Positions 34,586 to 42,511 of a stretch of 42,511 nt of DNA are shown here, one piece after another; position 1 is the stretch's first letter, and each line of letters begins with the position of its first letter. The notes beneath the pieces are model-generated. The model was not told where the DNA came from. It did no database searches and saw nothing but the letters and a program-made list of their open reading frames with translations. This stretch comes from Phycisphaerae bacterium SM23_30. GTDB taxonomy: Bacteria > Planctomycetota > Phycisphaerae > Sedimentisphaerales > SM23-30. The position numbers were made by a program, and so were the translations under genes. Where the stretch lies: positions 1-42,511 of the forward strand of contig LJUC01000002.1 of the NCBI GenBank assembly GCA_001303695.1, written 5' to 3'.

Positions 34586-34603
34586 TGAGTTTTCTCCCTT
34601 CCT
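34586..34603 (-). promoter_or_regulatory. Leader element shared with 3297-3314
   Basis: TGAGTTTTCTCCCTTCCT differs from the element at 3297-3314 in one of 18 bases. As there, it lies downstream of the proposed promoter in the minus direction. It may be a protein- or RNA-based control site common to both transcripts. Confidence 0.45.
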
Positions 34604-34673
34604 ATTCTCATTAGCCGACATATGCGTTTATATCAATAAACATGAATATAGTTTACTGTAATTTTACAATATT

Positions 34674-34702
34674 AAGATAACAGTGTTTGCAAGATTCGGC
34701 AA
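34674..34702 (-). promoter_or_regulatory. Putative promoter for the 28-34 kb glycan genes
   Basis: On the minus strand TTGCCG (34702-34697), a 17-nt spacer and TATCTT (34679-34674) form a weak -35/-10 pair. The adjoining upstream sequence, with GCAATAGAAAAACTGG on the plus strand at 34699-34714, matches GCAACAGAAAAATTGG at 3440-3455. The call depends on this conservation more than on the boxes. Confidence 0.3.
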
Positions 34703-34896
34703 TAGAAAAACTGGGGAAAATGCTCATTTTTTAAAAATTCGTTATTTCATCCACCTGTTATTTCCCGCACAGTTTTCAAAAGGTCCATAAAGATTCCTTC
34801 AAGAATGATCGCAAACTCTTTTTTGACAAGGACTTATAATCATTGCCTCAATAACAATTGTATCTCTTATAATTCTTTTTAAAGGAATTTCGGGCC

Positions 34897-35052
34897 ATGC
34901 CAATATTAGCAAGGGCATTTTTCTGCCAAAGCACAGACAAAACAAACAATACTTATAATAAATCTGAGGTCGCAAAAATCAAAAGTAGCTTATTTTTTGA
35001 TAAGTATTTAGAAATAAAGACATTTAAAAATCAGAAGTCTAAGTTTTTATAA
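34897..35052 (+). CDS. Possible 51-residue hypothetical protein
   Basis: This ATG frame has AAAGGA about 10 nt upstream and TATAAT at 34868-34873. The product starts MPILARAFFCQ and is lysine- and asparagine-rich, with no motif or membrane segment I recognise. It would be the only plus-strand gene in the window and lies in an AT-rich stretch, where a chance frame of this length is easy to obtain. It is listed because it has a ribosome-binding site. Confidence 0.2.
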   Translation: MPILARAFFCQSTDKTNNTYNKSEVAKIKSSLFFDKYLEIKTFKNQKSKFL

Positions 35053-35112
35053 CCTGAGATATATTCTATACTTATAGTATTTTCTGCCGAAGGCGTGGGC
35101 TGTTCGTCGCTA

Positions 35113-36093
35113 TTACAATTTCGTACGCAGCGATCCTTGCCCGCCTGTCAAGGCATAAATAGTGCCTTTTATATACGTACGCGTTCTTTCCCAATGACTT
35201 TTACGTCCTTTTCTTGATAGAATTGTCCGTCCCAACCAATAGGGTATTCGCAAGAAAAAGAACATCGCTATCAAAAAACACGCCGTGGCATAGGTAAGAT
35301 AGCCCCGGTGCTTTCTATAATACTGCAGGCAACTGCCGCGTAATTGCAAGGTCATTTGCGGTCTTTGCTGAGAAGTGCTGGCCCCATGAAGATGAATAAT
35401 CTCGGCATCAGGTGTAAAAAGTCGTTTCCAACCTGCCTTTTTAAAACGATAACACCAATCCGCCTCCTCTGAAAAAATGAAATATCGTTCATCCATTACC
35501 CCCACCTGCTCGATGGCCTGCCGGGGAACCAACATAAAACAACCCGTAACCACATCCACTTCCCGGACATCATTCCTATCCCACCAACTCATGCGAGAGC
35601 GACCAAAAAATCGATTTTGGGGAAATAGCTTGTTTAAATATAGACTTGCCAAAATCTCGTTCAAGATGCTCGGAAAGCGAAAACACGTTAACTGCAGGGT
35701 TTTATCCGGATTGAGAACCCGACAGCCCACCACCCCTGCCTCCGGATGCTTATCCGCAAAGGCAACCGTCTTAGCCACAGCCCCATCCAGAATAATTGTG
35801 TCACTGTTTAATAATAACACATATCGCCCCTGAGCTCGCGCCATGCCCTGATTGTTAGCCACCGCAAAACCCCTATTTTCATTATTTTCTATTAGATGCA
35901 CCTGCGGAAATTCCGCCTTAACCATTTCACCAGAACCATCGTTAGAACTATTGTCAACTACAATTATTTCATACTTTATTTTACCCGCCTCTGAGCAAAT
36001 GCTTTTTAAACAATCACGTAGTATTTCTCTGGTGTTCCAATTAACGATAATTATGGAAACATCTAATTCTGAATTATTCCCTGAATAAGGCAT
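35113..36093 (-). CDS. GT2 family glycosyltransferase, rhamnosyltransferase-like
   Basis: 326 residues. The GT-A features are VSIIIVNWNTREILRDCL near 12-29, IIVVDNSSNDGS, the GFAVANNQGMARAQGRYVLL helix-strand and LLNSDT as the metal-binding site. VVTGCFMLVPRQAIEQVG and FFSEEADWCYR-like sequence (FIFSEEADWCYRFKKAG) follow, as in WbbL-type rhamnosyltransferases. A membrane segment near 274-291 and a basic tail anchor it. It lies directly downstream of the RmlB/RmlA/RmlC genes, so a dTDP-6-deoxysugar donor is likely. ATG start. Confidence 0.92.
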   Translation of the reverse strand: MPYSGNNSELDVSIIIVNWNTREILRDCLKSICSEAGKIKYEIIVVDNSSNDGSGEMVKAEFPQVHLIENNENRGFAVANNQGMARAQGRYVLLLNSDTIILDGAVAKTVAFADKHPEAGVVGCRVLNPDKTLQLTCFRFPSILNEILASLYLNKLFPQNRFFGRSRMSWWDRNDVREVDVVTGCFMLVPRQAIEQVGVMDERYFIFSEEADWCYRFKKAGWKRLFTPDAEIIHLHGASTSQQRPQMTLQLRGSCLQYYRKHRGYLTYATACFLIAMFFFLRIPYWLGRTILSRKGRKSHWERTRTYIKGTIYALTGGQGSLRTKL

Positions 36094-36137
36094 AAAATTT
36101 TATACCTAGCGGTAGAGATGGTTATTATAAGTTTTTC

Positions 36138-37169
36138 TTAAAATTTTATACCATATTGTTGTTCGTAATATTTTAGGTACGCCCCGGTCTTGATTGCCTG
36201 CCACCAGGACTGGTTATTGATATACCACTGCACCGTCTGCCGCAAACCTTCCATGAAATCCATTTGAGGGCGCCAACCAAGTTCCGTCTCGATTTTACTT
36301 GCATCGATGGCATAACGTCGGTCGTGGCCGGGTCGATCCGTGACATATTCCAGCATGGACTCATCCTTACCCAGAATCTCTAGGAGCATCTTGGTGATTT
36401 CAAGGTTGGTTCGTTCATTGTTCCCACCGATATTATAAACCTGCCCCGCCTGGCCTTTTTCAATCACTGTCCAAACGGCCCGACAGTGATCGATAACGTG
36501 GATCCAATCGCGCACGTTAAGTCCGTCGCCATACACCGGCACTTTCTTATCAGCCAGCAGATTAGTTACAAACAAGGGAATCAATTTTTCCGGAAACTGA
36601 TACGGTCCATAATTATTGGAGCAACGGGTGATGATTACGGGCATTTGATAAGTATGATGATAGGCCCGAACCAACAGGTCGGCGGCGGTCTTGGAAGCGC
36701 TATAGGGGCTGTTCGGCGCCAGCGGTGTCTGCTCGGTAAACTTACCCTCCGGCCCCAAAGAACCATAGACTTCGTCGGTGGAAATCTGCAAAAATAATTC
36801 CACTTGGCTCTCACGGGCCCCGTCCAGCAGCACCTGGGTGCCCTGCACGTTGGTGCGTATAAACTCCTGACAGCCCAGAATGGATCGATCCACGTGACTT
36901 TCGGCGGCAAAGTTCACCACCACCTTTATGCCGCCTTTGAGTATTTCCTGCACTTTTGGCGGATCACCAATGTCACCCTTGACAAAACGAAACCGCGGAT
37001 GGTCCAGGCACTCCTGCAGATTGGCCAAATTGCCGGCGTAGGTAAGATTATCCAGACAAACCACTTCCCAATCGGCCTCTTCCGCCAATGTCAAATGGAT
37101 AAAATTACTGCCAATAAAACCCGCCCCGCCGGTAACCAATAGTTTTTTACTCGCTGTTTTATTACTCAT
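36138..37169 (-). CDS. rfbB: dTDP-glucose 4,6-dehydratase
   Basis: 343 residues. Extended SDR features are GGAGFIG at 14-20 for NAD binding, TDEVYG at 131-136 with the catalytic T-D-E and YSASK at 156-160. NNYGPYQFPEKLIPLF and VYGDGLNVRDWIHV are diagnostic for RmlB. It converts dTDP-glucose to dTDP-4-keto-6-deoxyglucose. The gene lies 60 bases from RmlA and close to RmlC, in the order C, A, B along the direction of transcription. Length and motifs are all normal. Confidence 0.96.
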   Translation of the reverse strand: MSNKTASKKLLVTGGAGFIGSNFIHLTLAEEADWEVVCLDNLTYAGNLANLQECLDHPRFRFVKGDIGDPPKVQEILKGGIKVVVNFAAESHVDRSILGCQEFIRTNVQGTQVLLDGARESQVELFLQISTDEVYGSLGPEGKFTEQTPLAPNSPYSASKTAADLLVRAYHHTYQMPVIITRCSNNYGPYQFPEKLIPLFVTNLLADKKVPVYGDGLNVRDWIHVIDHCRAVWTVIEKGQAGQVYNIGGNNERTNLEITKMLLEILGKDESMLEYVTDRPGHDRRYAIDASKIETELGWRPQMDFMEGLRQTVQWYINNQSWWQAIKTGAYLKYYEQQYGIKF

Positions 37170-37229
37170 GTCGCTTCTGTAAAATTACGTTATCATTTTG
37201 ATAAATAACCGGAAAAATCCGGTCGTCCT

Positions 37230-37964
37230 TCACTCCAGCCGATTGGCCCCGTTTTGAGCCACCAACTGCGTCGCTCGGTACAGCGATTCCACTGTGCCTG
37301 CGTCCGTCCACCATCCCTCCAGAATCTCATATGTCATGGCGCCCCGTTGAATATAAGCATTGTTGACATCGGTAATTTCTAATTCGCCTCGGTTCGACGG
37401 CTTAAGTGTCTTAATAATTTCAAAAACCTCGGCGTCGTACATGTATATGCCGATTACCGCATAATTGGTTTTAGGATTTTGTGGCTTTTCTTCAACAGCG
37501 AAAATACGATTATCTTTTATCTCAGCCACGCCAAACCGCCGCGGATCGGGTACTTCTTTAAGCATCACCTTGGCGCCTTCTTTTTGGGTGAAGAAATCCG
37601 CCACCGCCCGACAAATGTTTCTCTCGATAATATTGTCGCCCAGCATCACCACGATTTTTCCGCCGTCGGCAAAATCCTCTGCCAGGTCTAAAGCATCGGC
37701 GATGCCAGCGTCGCCTCCTTCCTGATAAGTGTAGTGCAGCTCTTTCAGGCCGAATTCGCGCCCGTTGCCTAAAAGCTGCAGAAAATCGCCCGCACTGTTG
37801 CCCCCCGTAACCAGCATAATATCCTTAATGCCTGCATTGACTAAACTCTGTATAGGGTAAAAAATCATCGGTTTGTCATAAACCGGCAGCAGGTGCTTAT
37901 TAGTCACTTTTGTCATGGGCAGCAACCGTGTTCCCAATCCGCCCGCTAAAATCACGCCTTTCAT
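37230..37964 (-). CDS. rfbA: Glucose-1-phosphate thymidylyltransferase
   Basis: 244 residues from the ATG that has GGGAG about 8 nt upstream; an ATG at 37994 would add ten residues. The signature AGGLGTRLLPMTKVTNKHLL is at 7-26, followed by YDKPMIFYPIQSLVNAGI and LGDNIIERN. It is the short form, lacking the C-terminal extension of the usual 290-residue RmlA. It joins dTTP and glucose-1-phosphate, feeding RmlB next door. PDPRRFGVAEI and EEKPQNPKTNYAVIGIYMYD are standard family segments. Confidence 0.93.
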   Translation of the reverse strand: MKGVILAGGLGTRLLPMTKVTNKHLLPVYDKPMIFYPIQSLVNAGIKDIMLVTGGNSAGDFLQLLGNGREFGLKELHYTYQEGGDAGIADALDLAEDFADGGKIVVMLGDNIIERNICRAVADFFTQKEGAKVMLKEVPDPRRFGVAEIKDNRIFAVEEKPQNPKTNYAVIGIYMYDAEVFEIIKTLKPSNRGELEITDVNNAYIQRGAMTYEILEGWWTDAGTVESLYRATQLVAQNGANRLE

Positions 37965-38038
37965 ATCAATACTCCCATAAGGTTGATTCGACAAGTTTTC
38001 GTTGCAATTTATATATTCTTATTAATCCTTGACAGGGT

Positions 38039-38674
38039 TCAGGGTTCAAAAATAAAATTATTCGATCGATCATCATTTCCCCAGCCTTCTACGGAAAAAC
38101 CTTCTCTGTCTTTATCGGTTATCAAACGACTGGAAGGCGCAATTTCGCCAAATAAAACTTTCAGTTTCTCATCACACAAGCTCCAGTCGATATCTCGAGC
38201 CATGGGCGATATGGCGGCTTCACAATCAGGGTTGTATTGGCCGGTGCAGAAATACTCAATTAGAGAATCCTGAGGGTAAAAATTCCCGTGTGCAAATCCC
38301 GGCGGAATCCAGATCCACTCATGATAATCAGCTTCAGAATCCGCCGGCATGTCGTAACATATAATTTTACCAAACGTGGACGAGCCTTTTCTTATATCCA
38401 ACACCATATCCACCATCCGACCGACCAAGGTGCGCACCAGCTTGCCCATATAGGGATTCCACTGAAAATGCAATCCGCGTACGGCGCCCTTTCTAGAACG
38501 ACTTTCGTTGCACTGGACAAAATCTGCCCCTTTCATAAACTCCAGCTCCGGGTGATTCTGAAAATCGCTCTTTCTATAATGCTCGGTAAAGTACCCTCTA
38601 TGATCACAAAAACGCCCATATCTGACTACTTTAACATTTTTAAAAATTAAAGTTTTAACTTCTAAAAGTTTCAC
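38039..38674 (-). CDS. rfbC: dTDP-4-dehydrorhamnose 3,5-epimerase-like cupin
   Basis: 211 residues. The cupin core holds RGLHFQ at 66-71 with the catalytic His69, the beta-strand GRMVDMVLDIRKGSSTFGK and IPPGFAHGNF at 123-132, followed by IEYFCTGQYNPDCE with the catalytic Tyr. It should convert dTDP-4-keto-6-deoxyglucose to dTDP-4-keto-rhamnose. RmlD, needed for rhamnose itself, is not in the window, so it may lie elsewhere or the intermediate may be diverted to an amino sugar. The start is GTG; the first ten residues differ from the classical enzyme. Confidence 0.9.
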   Translation of the reverse strand: MKLLEVKTLIFKNVKVVRYGRFCDHRGYFTEHYRKSDFQNHPELEFMKGADFVQCNESRSRKGAVRGLHFQWNPYMGKLVRTLVGRMVDMVLDIRKGSSTFGKIICYDMPADSEADYHEWIWIPPGFAHGNFYPQDSLIEYFCTGQYNPDCEAAISPMARDIDWSLCDEKLKVLFGEIAPSSRLITDKDREGFSVEGWGNDDRSNNFIFEP

Positions 38675-38840
38675 TGTTCAACGCCTTAAATGTTAATCAT
38701 TAATCTCGATGATACTAAATCCTATAAACTCCGTATTTTAATAACTACGAGACAATACATTCGATTTTCAGTTTGCCCTTGCTCTTCCTTCCAGCTTGCA
38801 TGAAACTAATAAAGTAATAGGTTAAAAAAAGCATGTCGGC

Positions 38841-40202
38841 TTAATGGTAAATATTAGCCTTTCTTTCGACAACTCTATTCACCACTAATCTGTTTTTTGC
38901 CATTATCCCATTCCTCATAATGCTGGGCATAACCCCACAGAATCCCATCATAATGTAAAAGATTTTAGTGGTCTCCAAAGATAACGAAACCGCAAATAGT
39001 GAAACCAACAAACCGGTCAGACTTGCCGCTATACACCATATCATCCATTTATCTTCCTCTAAAATACATAACCTATTCGCCTCGATTAGCTTTTTGAAAG
39101 CCAACACAATCATGATACAAAATGGTATTAATCCAACCAGGCCGAATCTGGCTAAAATCAACAAATAATGATTAACCATATCGGTATGATCCCGTTGATC
39201 AATACGATCACACCAACGAGGATCTTCAAAACCATAGCCGGTTATCCAATGGCCTGACATGCCCCCTTTAAAAAGACCTACTTCAATTAACTGGGCTCGA
39301 TACCATGCCGTTTGGCTACTAAGAGTAAATCGATCAATAACTTCCCAAAAGTGCCGATTGCTGATAATTTCTATCAAACCGAACATCACAATAATTAAAA
39401 CTACAACCGGCCTCCAATATCTCCGCCAGTAATAAAAAGCCAAAAACATCAGAGCTATGAAAGCGGCTAAAAAAGGACCACTGGATACAGAGGAAAAAGT
39501 ACCAATAGGCATTAAACAGAGGCCGATTATAACCAGCCAACGATTTTTTTTAACATTGCTCCACAAACCCGTACAGATCGGCCCAATCATGGAAAAATAT
39601 AAACCAAGAACAATCGAATTAGAAAACGTAAACCTGGCTCGGTGAAAACCAAGCCTGAGATTTTCTGAACCTGTGTTCTCTCCGTATCCTGACCAATCTT
39701 GCCAAGCATGATATTTCTGCAAGAAACCAACGGGATTGCGCCCTGTTAGGCTCTGGTAAAAGCCACTTATCGCCACAAAGCCGGATATAAACAATACACC
39801 TTTTAATAAATTAAGATACTGCTGTTTGGTGGTTATGATCATTCGTATGGCAAAATAGGGCAGAACTGCATCAAAAGCCATTCCCGACCGATTTTCTAAA
39901 AGCATCATCAGCGGCGTCGTCGTGATTCCTGCTACCACTTGAGCTACAAAAAATAATATTATAATTTTATCAAGCCATATGAACCTGAACTGTCTGATTA
40001 ACCTGCTGTGAAGAAAAATATTGGCATAGATCGCTATAATCACAATGCGAGGAACGCTGAAATCGAGCGTGCCCAGCTTAACGGTTAAATAGCCCGGATA
40101 CCATACTGATACCACTATATATACCAGCAGTCCTCTAAGGGGCGAAAGTATAAATATAAAAGCACTGGCTACAATCGCAATACCAAGCGTTAACGCTTGC
40201 AT
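38841..40202 (-). CDS. Wzy-like polysaccharide polymerase / O-antigen-ligase family membrane protein
   Basis: 453 residues with about eleven hydrophobic segments. A large extracellular loop (about 150-190) ends in HRARFTFSNSIVLGLY at 187-202, matching the R-x3-F-N/S signature before a helix in O-antigen ligase/polymerase family proteins. A second conserved region has DMVNHYLLILARFGLVGLIPF. Proteins like this polymerise or ligate lipid-linked repeat units on the periplasmic side, and relatives are standard in exosortase-associated EPS loci. The gene is followed 166 bases later by RmlC. No specific Wzy subclass is assigned; a ligase role remains possible. Confidence 0.85.
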   Translation of the reverse strand: MQALTLGIAIVASAFIFILSPLRGLLVYIVVSVWYPGYLTVKLGTLDFSVPRIVIIAIYANIFLHSRLIRQFRFIWLDKIIILFFVAQVVAGITTTPLMMLLENRSGMAFDAVLPYFAIRMIITTKQQYLNLLKGVLFISGFVAISGFYQSLTGRNPVGFLQKYHAWQDWSGYGENTGSENLRLGFHRARFTFSNSIVLGLYFSMIGPICTGLWSNVKKNRWLVIIGLCLMPIGTFSSVSSGPFLAAFIALMFLAFYYWRRYWRPVVVLIIVMFGLIEIISNRHFWEVIDRFTLSSQTAWYRAQLIEVGLFKGGMSGHWITGYGFEDPRWCDRIDQRDHTDMVNHYLLILARFGLVGLIPFCIMIVLAFKKLIEANRLCILEEDKWMIWCIAASLTGLLVSLFAVSLSLETTKIFYIMMGFCGVMPSIMRNGIMAKNRLVVNRVVERKANIYH

Positions 40203-40229
40203 GTATAAAAATTTCCCACTATATAATTG

Positions 40230-41090
40230 CTACATGAGGAAAAATTGACGACGTATCCGGGGTTTTTTTACCGCTCGTAGATGTGAAGCATAACTCGGAC
40301 CGTTTACATACCGCTGAAAACCAACTTCCCAACGAATCAATCTTTCCAAACCAATTTCTCCCTCTATCAGATATTCTAACCATTCGATGGGCACATAGAA
40401 CTTATACCATCTCCCGGCAAACAACCCCGTCACCGGATGAGCTTTATTTGCTGCCCTGCGAATAGCGACCTGCTCGGTGAAAATTATCTCTCGTATGGCG
40501 CGAAACAATAGAAACCTAACCGGAACCGGAAAATCAAATGACCACTCGTTGTCGATCACGATCCAATGACCACCGCTAATTAGAATATTCTTACAAATTA
40601 AATCCAGAACACCCCGCTCCAGACAATCTATTGCGGCAAATTCATTGGCGGAATCATTTACAATATCACAAAGAAAAACCTCTGGAACAGCGTTGATACG
40701 CCCTAACGAATTTATTCTTTTAACATATTCCTTCAATAACTCGCAAGCAGCATCATGATGGCCTTCTTTCATATGCTCAATAATCATGTCCTTAAGAGAT
40801 CGACCGCCCAAATATGCATACTTGATCCGATCACCTTGCAAACAGCCCCTCAAAACCTCAAACTGCCCTTCAAGATAATCAATATTTCTCTCCTCCCTTT
40901 CTACAATCAATTCAATAAATGGTCGCGACTCTAAACCGGCGGCACATTTGTAGACCATCTTCTCGCCGCTCTCTTCCGTAATAACGGTCCGAGTCTGAAA
41001 TTCCCTCCGTCGTTGCGTATTATTCACCACCTCGGTTTCGGATAAGTTCTCATCTACTCTAAAAGCCATCATATCACCGGAGCATTTCAT
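40230..41090 (-). CDS. Kinase-fold protein of the EPS locus (atypical LPS-kinase-like)
   Basis: 286 residues from the ATG with GGGA upstream (a TTG at 41102 is an alternative; the numbers below count from that TTG). K52 in VYKCA fits the ATP-binding lysine, D167 and N172 in DLICKN the catalytic loop, and D184 in WIVIDNEWSF the metal-binding aspartate. The segment DNEWSFDFPVPVRFLLFRAI is familiar from kinase-like domains beside or fused to glycosyltransferases in cell-wall clusters. It may phosphorylate a sugar or lipid-linked intermediate. Flanking GT4 and Wzy-like genes support a polysaccharide role. The substrate is unknown and the domain may be a pseudo-kinase. Confidence 0.65.
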   Translation of the reverse strand: MKCSGDMMAFRVDENLSETEVVNNTQRRREFQTRTVITEESGEKMVYKCAAGLESRPFIELIVEREERNIDYLEGQFEVLRGCLQGDRIKYAYLGGRSLKDMIIEHMKEGHHDAACELLKEYVKRINSLGRINAVPEVFLCDIVNDSANEFAAIDCLERGVLDLICKNILISGGHWIVIDNEWSFDFPVPVRFLLFRAIREIIFTEQVAIRRAANKAHPVTGLFAGRWYKFYVPIEWLEYLIEGEIGLERLIRWEVGFQRYVNGPSYASHLRAVKKPRIRRQFFLM

Positions 41091-41118
41091 GTCGTATCCC
41101 AATCCCTGTCTAATCTCA

Positions 41119-42177
41119 TTAGGAAATAACTAATTCCCCCAATTGACCGGATATTATTTTCTCCAGTGTCTCTTCCATCTTCCCCGCCGCGCATGACCAG
41201 GTCATCTCTCTTACAGTTCTCAAACCATTTTCAACAAGCTTTTTTCGGCTGGCGTCATCATCTAATATATTAATGATTTCTTGTACCATCTTGACGGGAT
41301 TTTTTTTCTCGACAACAATCCCGTTAAAACCCGACTTTATATAGTCATTCGGTCCACCGCAATCAGTTGTGACCACGGCACAACCGCAGGCCATGGCTTC
41401 CAAAGGCGGGGCAGGAAAACCTTCGCTCAGACTGGCTAAAAACCACACCGCACAACGTGAATATATTTTACGCGCCTTCGCCACCGTGGGTAGCCGTTTA
41501 TAAATAACTCCCGGAAGCATCTCAGAAGGCCTTGGACCGCTACCGAAACATACAAGAGAAAGATCAGGGCAAAGTTCATGCAATCTGGCAAATATGGCCA
41601 GAATACTCTTATGATCCTTTGCCGGATGAGTTGAGTATGCTGTGCCGACACTGTTCCTGGCTATTTCCGGACCGTCCGGAAAATATTCAGAGGTGTCGAT
41701 ACCGTTCGGCACCACCGCAATCACATCGTCAACTCCCGAATTTAACATTTCTTGATAAACATAATTTGAAACGGCAATCTTGGAAACTTTTGTATGCCAA
41801 GCCGCTTCCCGCAAACGAGAATTCCGCATGGTTAAGCCATGAACATAAAATAGCTTAAAACCACAATCGCTGGGAAGCTTCATCATCTCCTCTACACAGT
41901 CGGGACCAACAGATATTACCAAATCTCTTCGGCCCAGAATCTCTGGCGCAAGCCTCCTGAAAGAACCACTTTCCCCCTCAAACTGGGCTACCCAGTCTCT
42001 GGGCACTAAACCCAATTTCGTCTTGAAAAACCACAACCAGGCACGCAAGCTCGAATCCCCCTTCTTGTATAAAATCTTTACGTCATGCCCCCTCCTTATC
42101 AACTCCGACGCCATGCACACCGTCACCCGAACGCCTCCGCTAAAACCTCGCCCCGGTAAGATAAAAGTTATCTCCAT
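41119..42177 (-). CDS. GT4 family glycosyltransferase
   Basis: 352 residues, GT-B fold. The N-terminus has GRGFSGGVRVTVCMASELIRRGH for acceptor-side binding, VVPNGIDTSEYFP begins the second domain, and SLSEGFPAPPLEAMACGCAVV is the donor-phosphate motif with the usual glutamates. TTDCGGPNDYIKSGFNGIVV follows. The protein is not closely related to the tandem GT4 pair at 20.3-23.8 kb. It should act in the cytoplasm on a lipid-linked glycan. ATG start. The kinase-like gene follows 28 bases downstream. Confidence 0.93.
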   Translation of the reverse strand: MEITFILPGRGFSGGVRVTVCMASELIRRGHDVKILYKKGDSSLRAWLWFFKTKLGLVPRDWVAQFEGESGSFRRLAPEILGRRDLVISVGPDCVEEMMKLPSDCGFKLFYVHGLTMRNSRLREAAWHTKVSKIAVSNYVYQEMLNSGVDDVIAVVPNGIDTSEYFPDGPEIARNSVGTAYSTHPAKDHKSILAIFARLHELCPDLSLVCFGSGPRPSEMLPGVIYKRLPTVAKARKIYSRCAVWFLASLSEGFPAPPLEAMACGCAVVTTDCGGPNDYIKSGFNGIVVEKKNPVKMVQEIINILDDDASRKKLVENGLRTVREMTWSCAAGKMEETLEKIISGQLGELVIS

Positions 42178-42220
42178 GAAAATCTCACTCTTACCATATC
42201 ATATTACTAAACAAAAAAAT

Positions 42221-42511
42221 CTAAATATGAAATCCCATCCCTTTTCGAAATCGCCACTTCTCATATAACATAATACCTGCCATTTCAGGGAACAAAGTAA
42301 GTAAATACCTTATTAGGGACTTCCAGGAACGATTGATACTTAATGATTTAATAAAGTTAGCCCGGGCCTCTCGTTCACATCCGATTTTTTGCTGCTGAAT
42401 GCCTAGTTGAAAAATCCAACTGCTCAGGGATTTCACAAGAAAATGTTTTTCTTCTTTATCTAAATTTAAATTGTTTTTGATTTTATCTAAAATGTAAACT
42501 GCAGATTCATA
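42221..42511 (-). CDS. C-terminal end of a glycosyltransferase-type protein, truncated by the window
   Basis: The frame is open from the window edge (first complete codon TAT at 42511-42509) to a stop at 42221, giving 96 residues with no start in view. An internal GTG at 42436 is not needed as a start. The sequence contains a TPR-like pair of helices (QKIGCEREARANFIKSLSIN) followed by LLTLFPEMAGIMLYEKWR, an ending often seen on GT2 enzymes of EPS clusters. The product cannot be named with confidence from this fragment. Confidence 0.65.
   Translation of the reverse strand, partial: YESAVYILDKIKNNLNLDKEEKHFLVKSLSSWIFQLGIQQQKIGCEREARANFIKSLSINRSWKSLIRYLLTLFPEMAGIMLYEKWRFRKGMGFHI

Larger units (their letters stand above)
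33982..35112. other. 1.1 kb gene-free region, long leader of the glycan operon
   Basis: This is the longest stretch without a recognisable gene. It is AT-rich and separates two minus-strand gene groups. A plus-strand frame at 34210-34410 has no ribosome-binding site and is not accepted. A 51-codon plus-strand frame at 34897-35052 has one and is listed separately. The part at 34586-34720 shares two collinear elements with the leader at 3297-3460, and a promoter can be drawn there for the gene starting at 33981, which would give a leader of almost 700 nt. Confidence 0.5.

Noticed and set aside
34823-34840. TTGACA close to TATAAT on the plus strand
   Set aside because: The two boxes are only 6 nt apart, far from the 16-18 nt needed for a promoter.
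1-42511. CRISPR arrays, tRNA and rRNA genes
   Set aside because: No regularly spaced repeats and no tRNA or rRNA sequence were noticed anywhere in the window by eye.

Overview
The window is a long extracellular-polysaccharide and protein-sorting locus in which every convincing gene lies on the minus strand, so the locus is transcribed from right to left. Three features suggest an anaerobic or sediment-type planctomycete, probably of the Phycisphaerae/Sedimentisphaerales kind. These are C-terminal sorting signals of the form PAPGA + transmembrane helix + RRR, an exosortase without an EpsI fusion, and a sugar transferase with a degenerate GGDEF-like N-terminus. This lineage call is an inference from remembered families; no marker gene is present.

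Layout from left to right. Bases 1-73 look like the terminus of an IS21-type insertion sequence. 0.5-3.2 kb holds two secreted proteins with PEP-CTERM-like signals and a third protein in which a similar signal sits in the middle. 4.0-11.8 kb is the sorting/export core: a small LuxR-type regulator, a giant TPR protein, a Wzc-like chain-length/tyrosine kinase and an exosortase. 11.9-20.2 kb is an unusual cassette: PP-loop amidotransferase, class III aminotransferase, AMP-forming acyl ligase, asparagine-synthase-like amidotransferase, DUF362 protein, acyl carrier protein and a hexapeptide acyltransferase. 20.3-28.1 kb is AT-rich and holds a deacetylase-GT4 fusion, a second GT4, a methyltransferase, two cysteine-rich paralogues flanking a DegT-type aminotransferase, and a FemAB-like protein. 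28.1-34.0 kb holds WbpE/WbpD/WbpB-type enzymes for a diacetamido-uronic sugar, a polysaccharide deacetylase, a GT2 and the initiating sugar phosphate transferase. A 1.1 kb gene-free leader follows. 35.1-42.5 kb holds a GT2, RmlB/RmlA/RmlC, a Wzy/ligase-like membrane protein, a kinase-like protein, a GT4 and the tail of another glycosyltransferase cut by the window edge.

A plausible joint role: the sugar transferase loads the lipid carrier and the GT2/GT4 enzymes extend the chain with dTDP-6-deoxysugars and diamino-uronic sugars. The Wzy-like protein then polymerises it, the Wzc-like kinase sets length, and the exosortase anchors PEP-CTERM proteins in the same envelope. The ACP/ligase/aminotransferase/AsnB cassette next to the exosortase probably makes a small acyl-amide or amino-sugar modification; its product is unknown.

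The strongest candidates for something undescribed are that cassette, the cysteine-rich paralogue pair, the protein with an internal sorting motif, and a pair of sequence elements shared by the leaders of the sorted-protein gene and of the glycan operon. RmlD, WbpA, a flippase and an outer-membrane exporter were not seen in the window.
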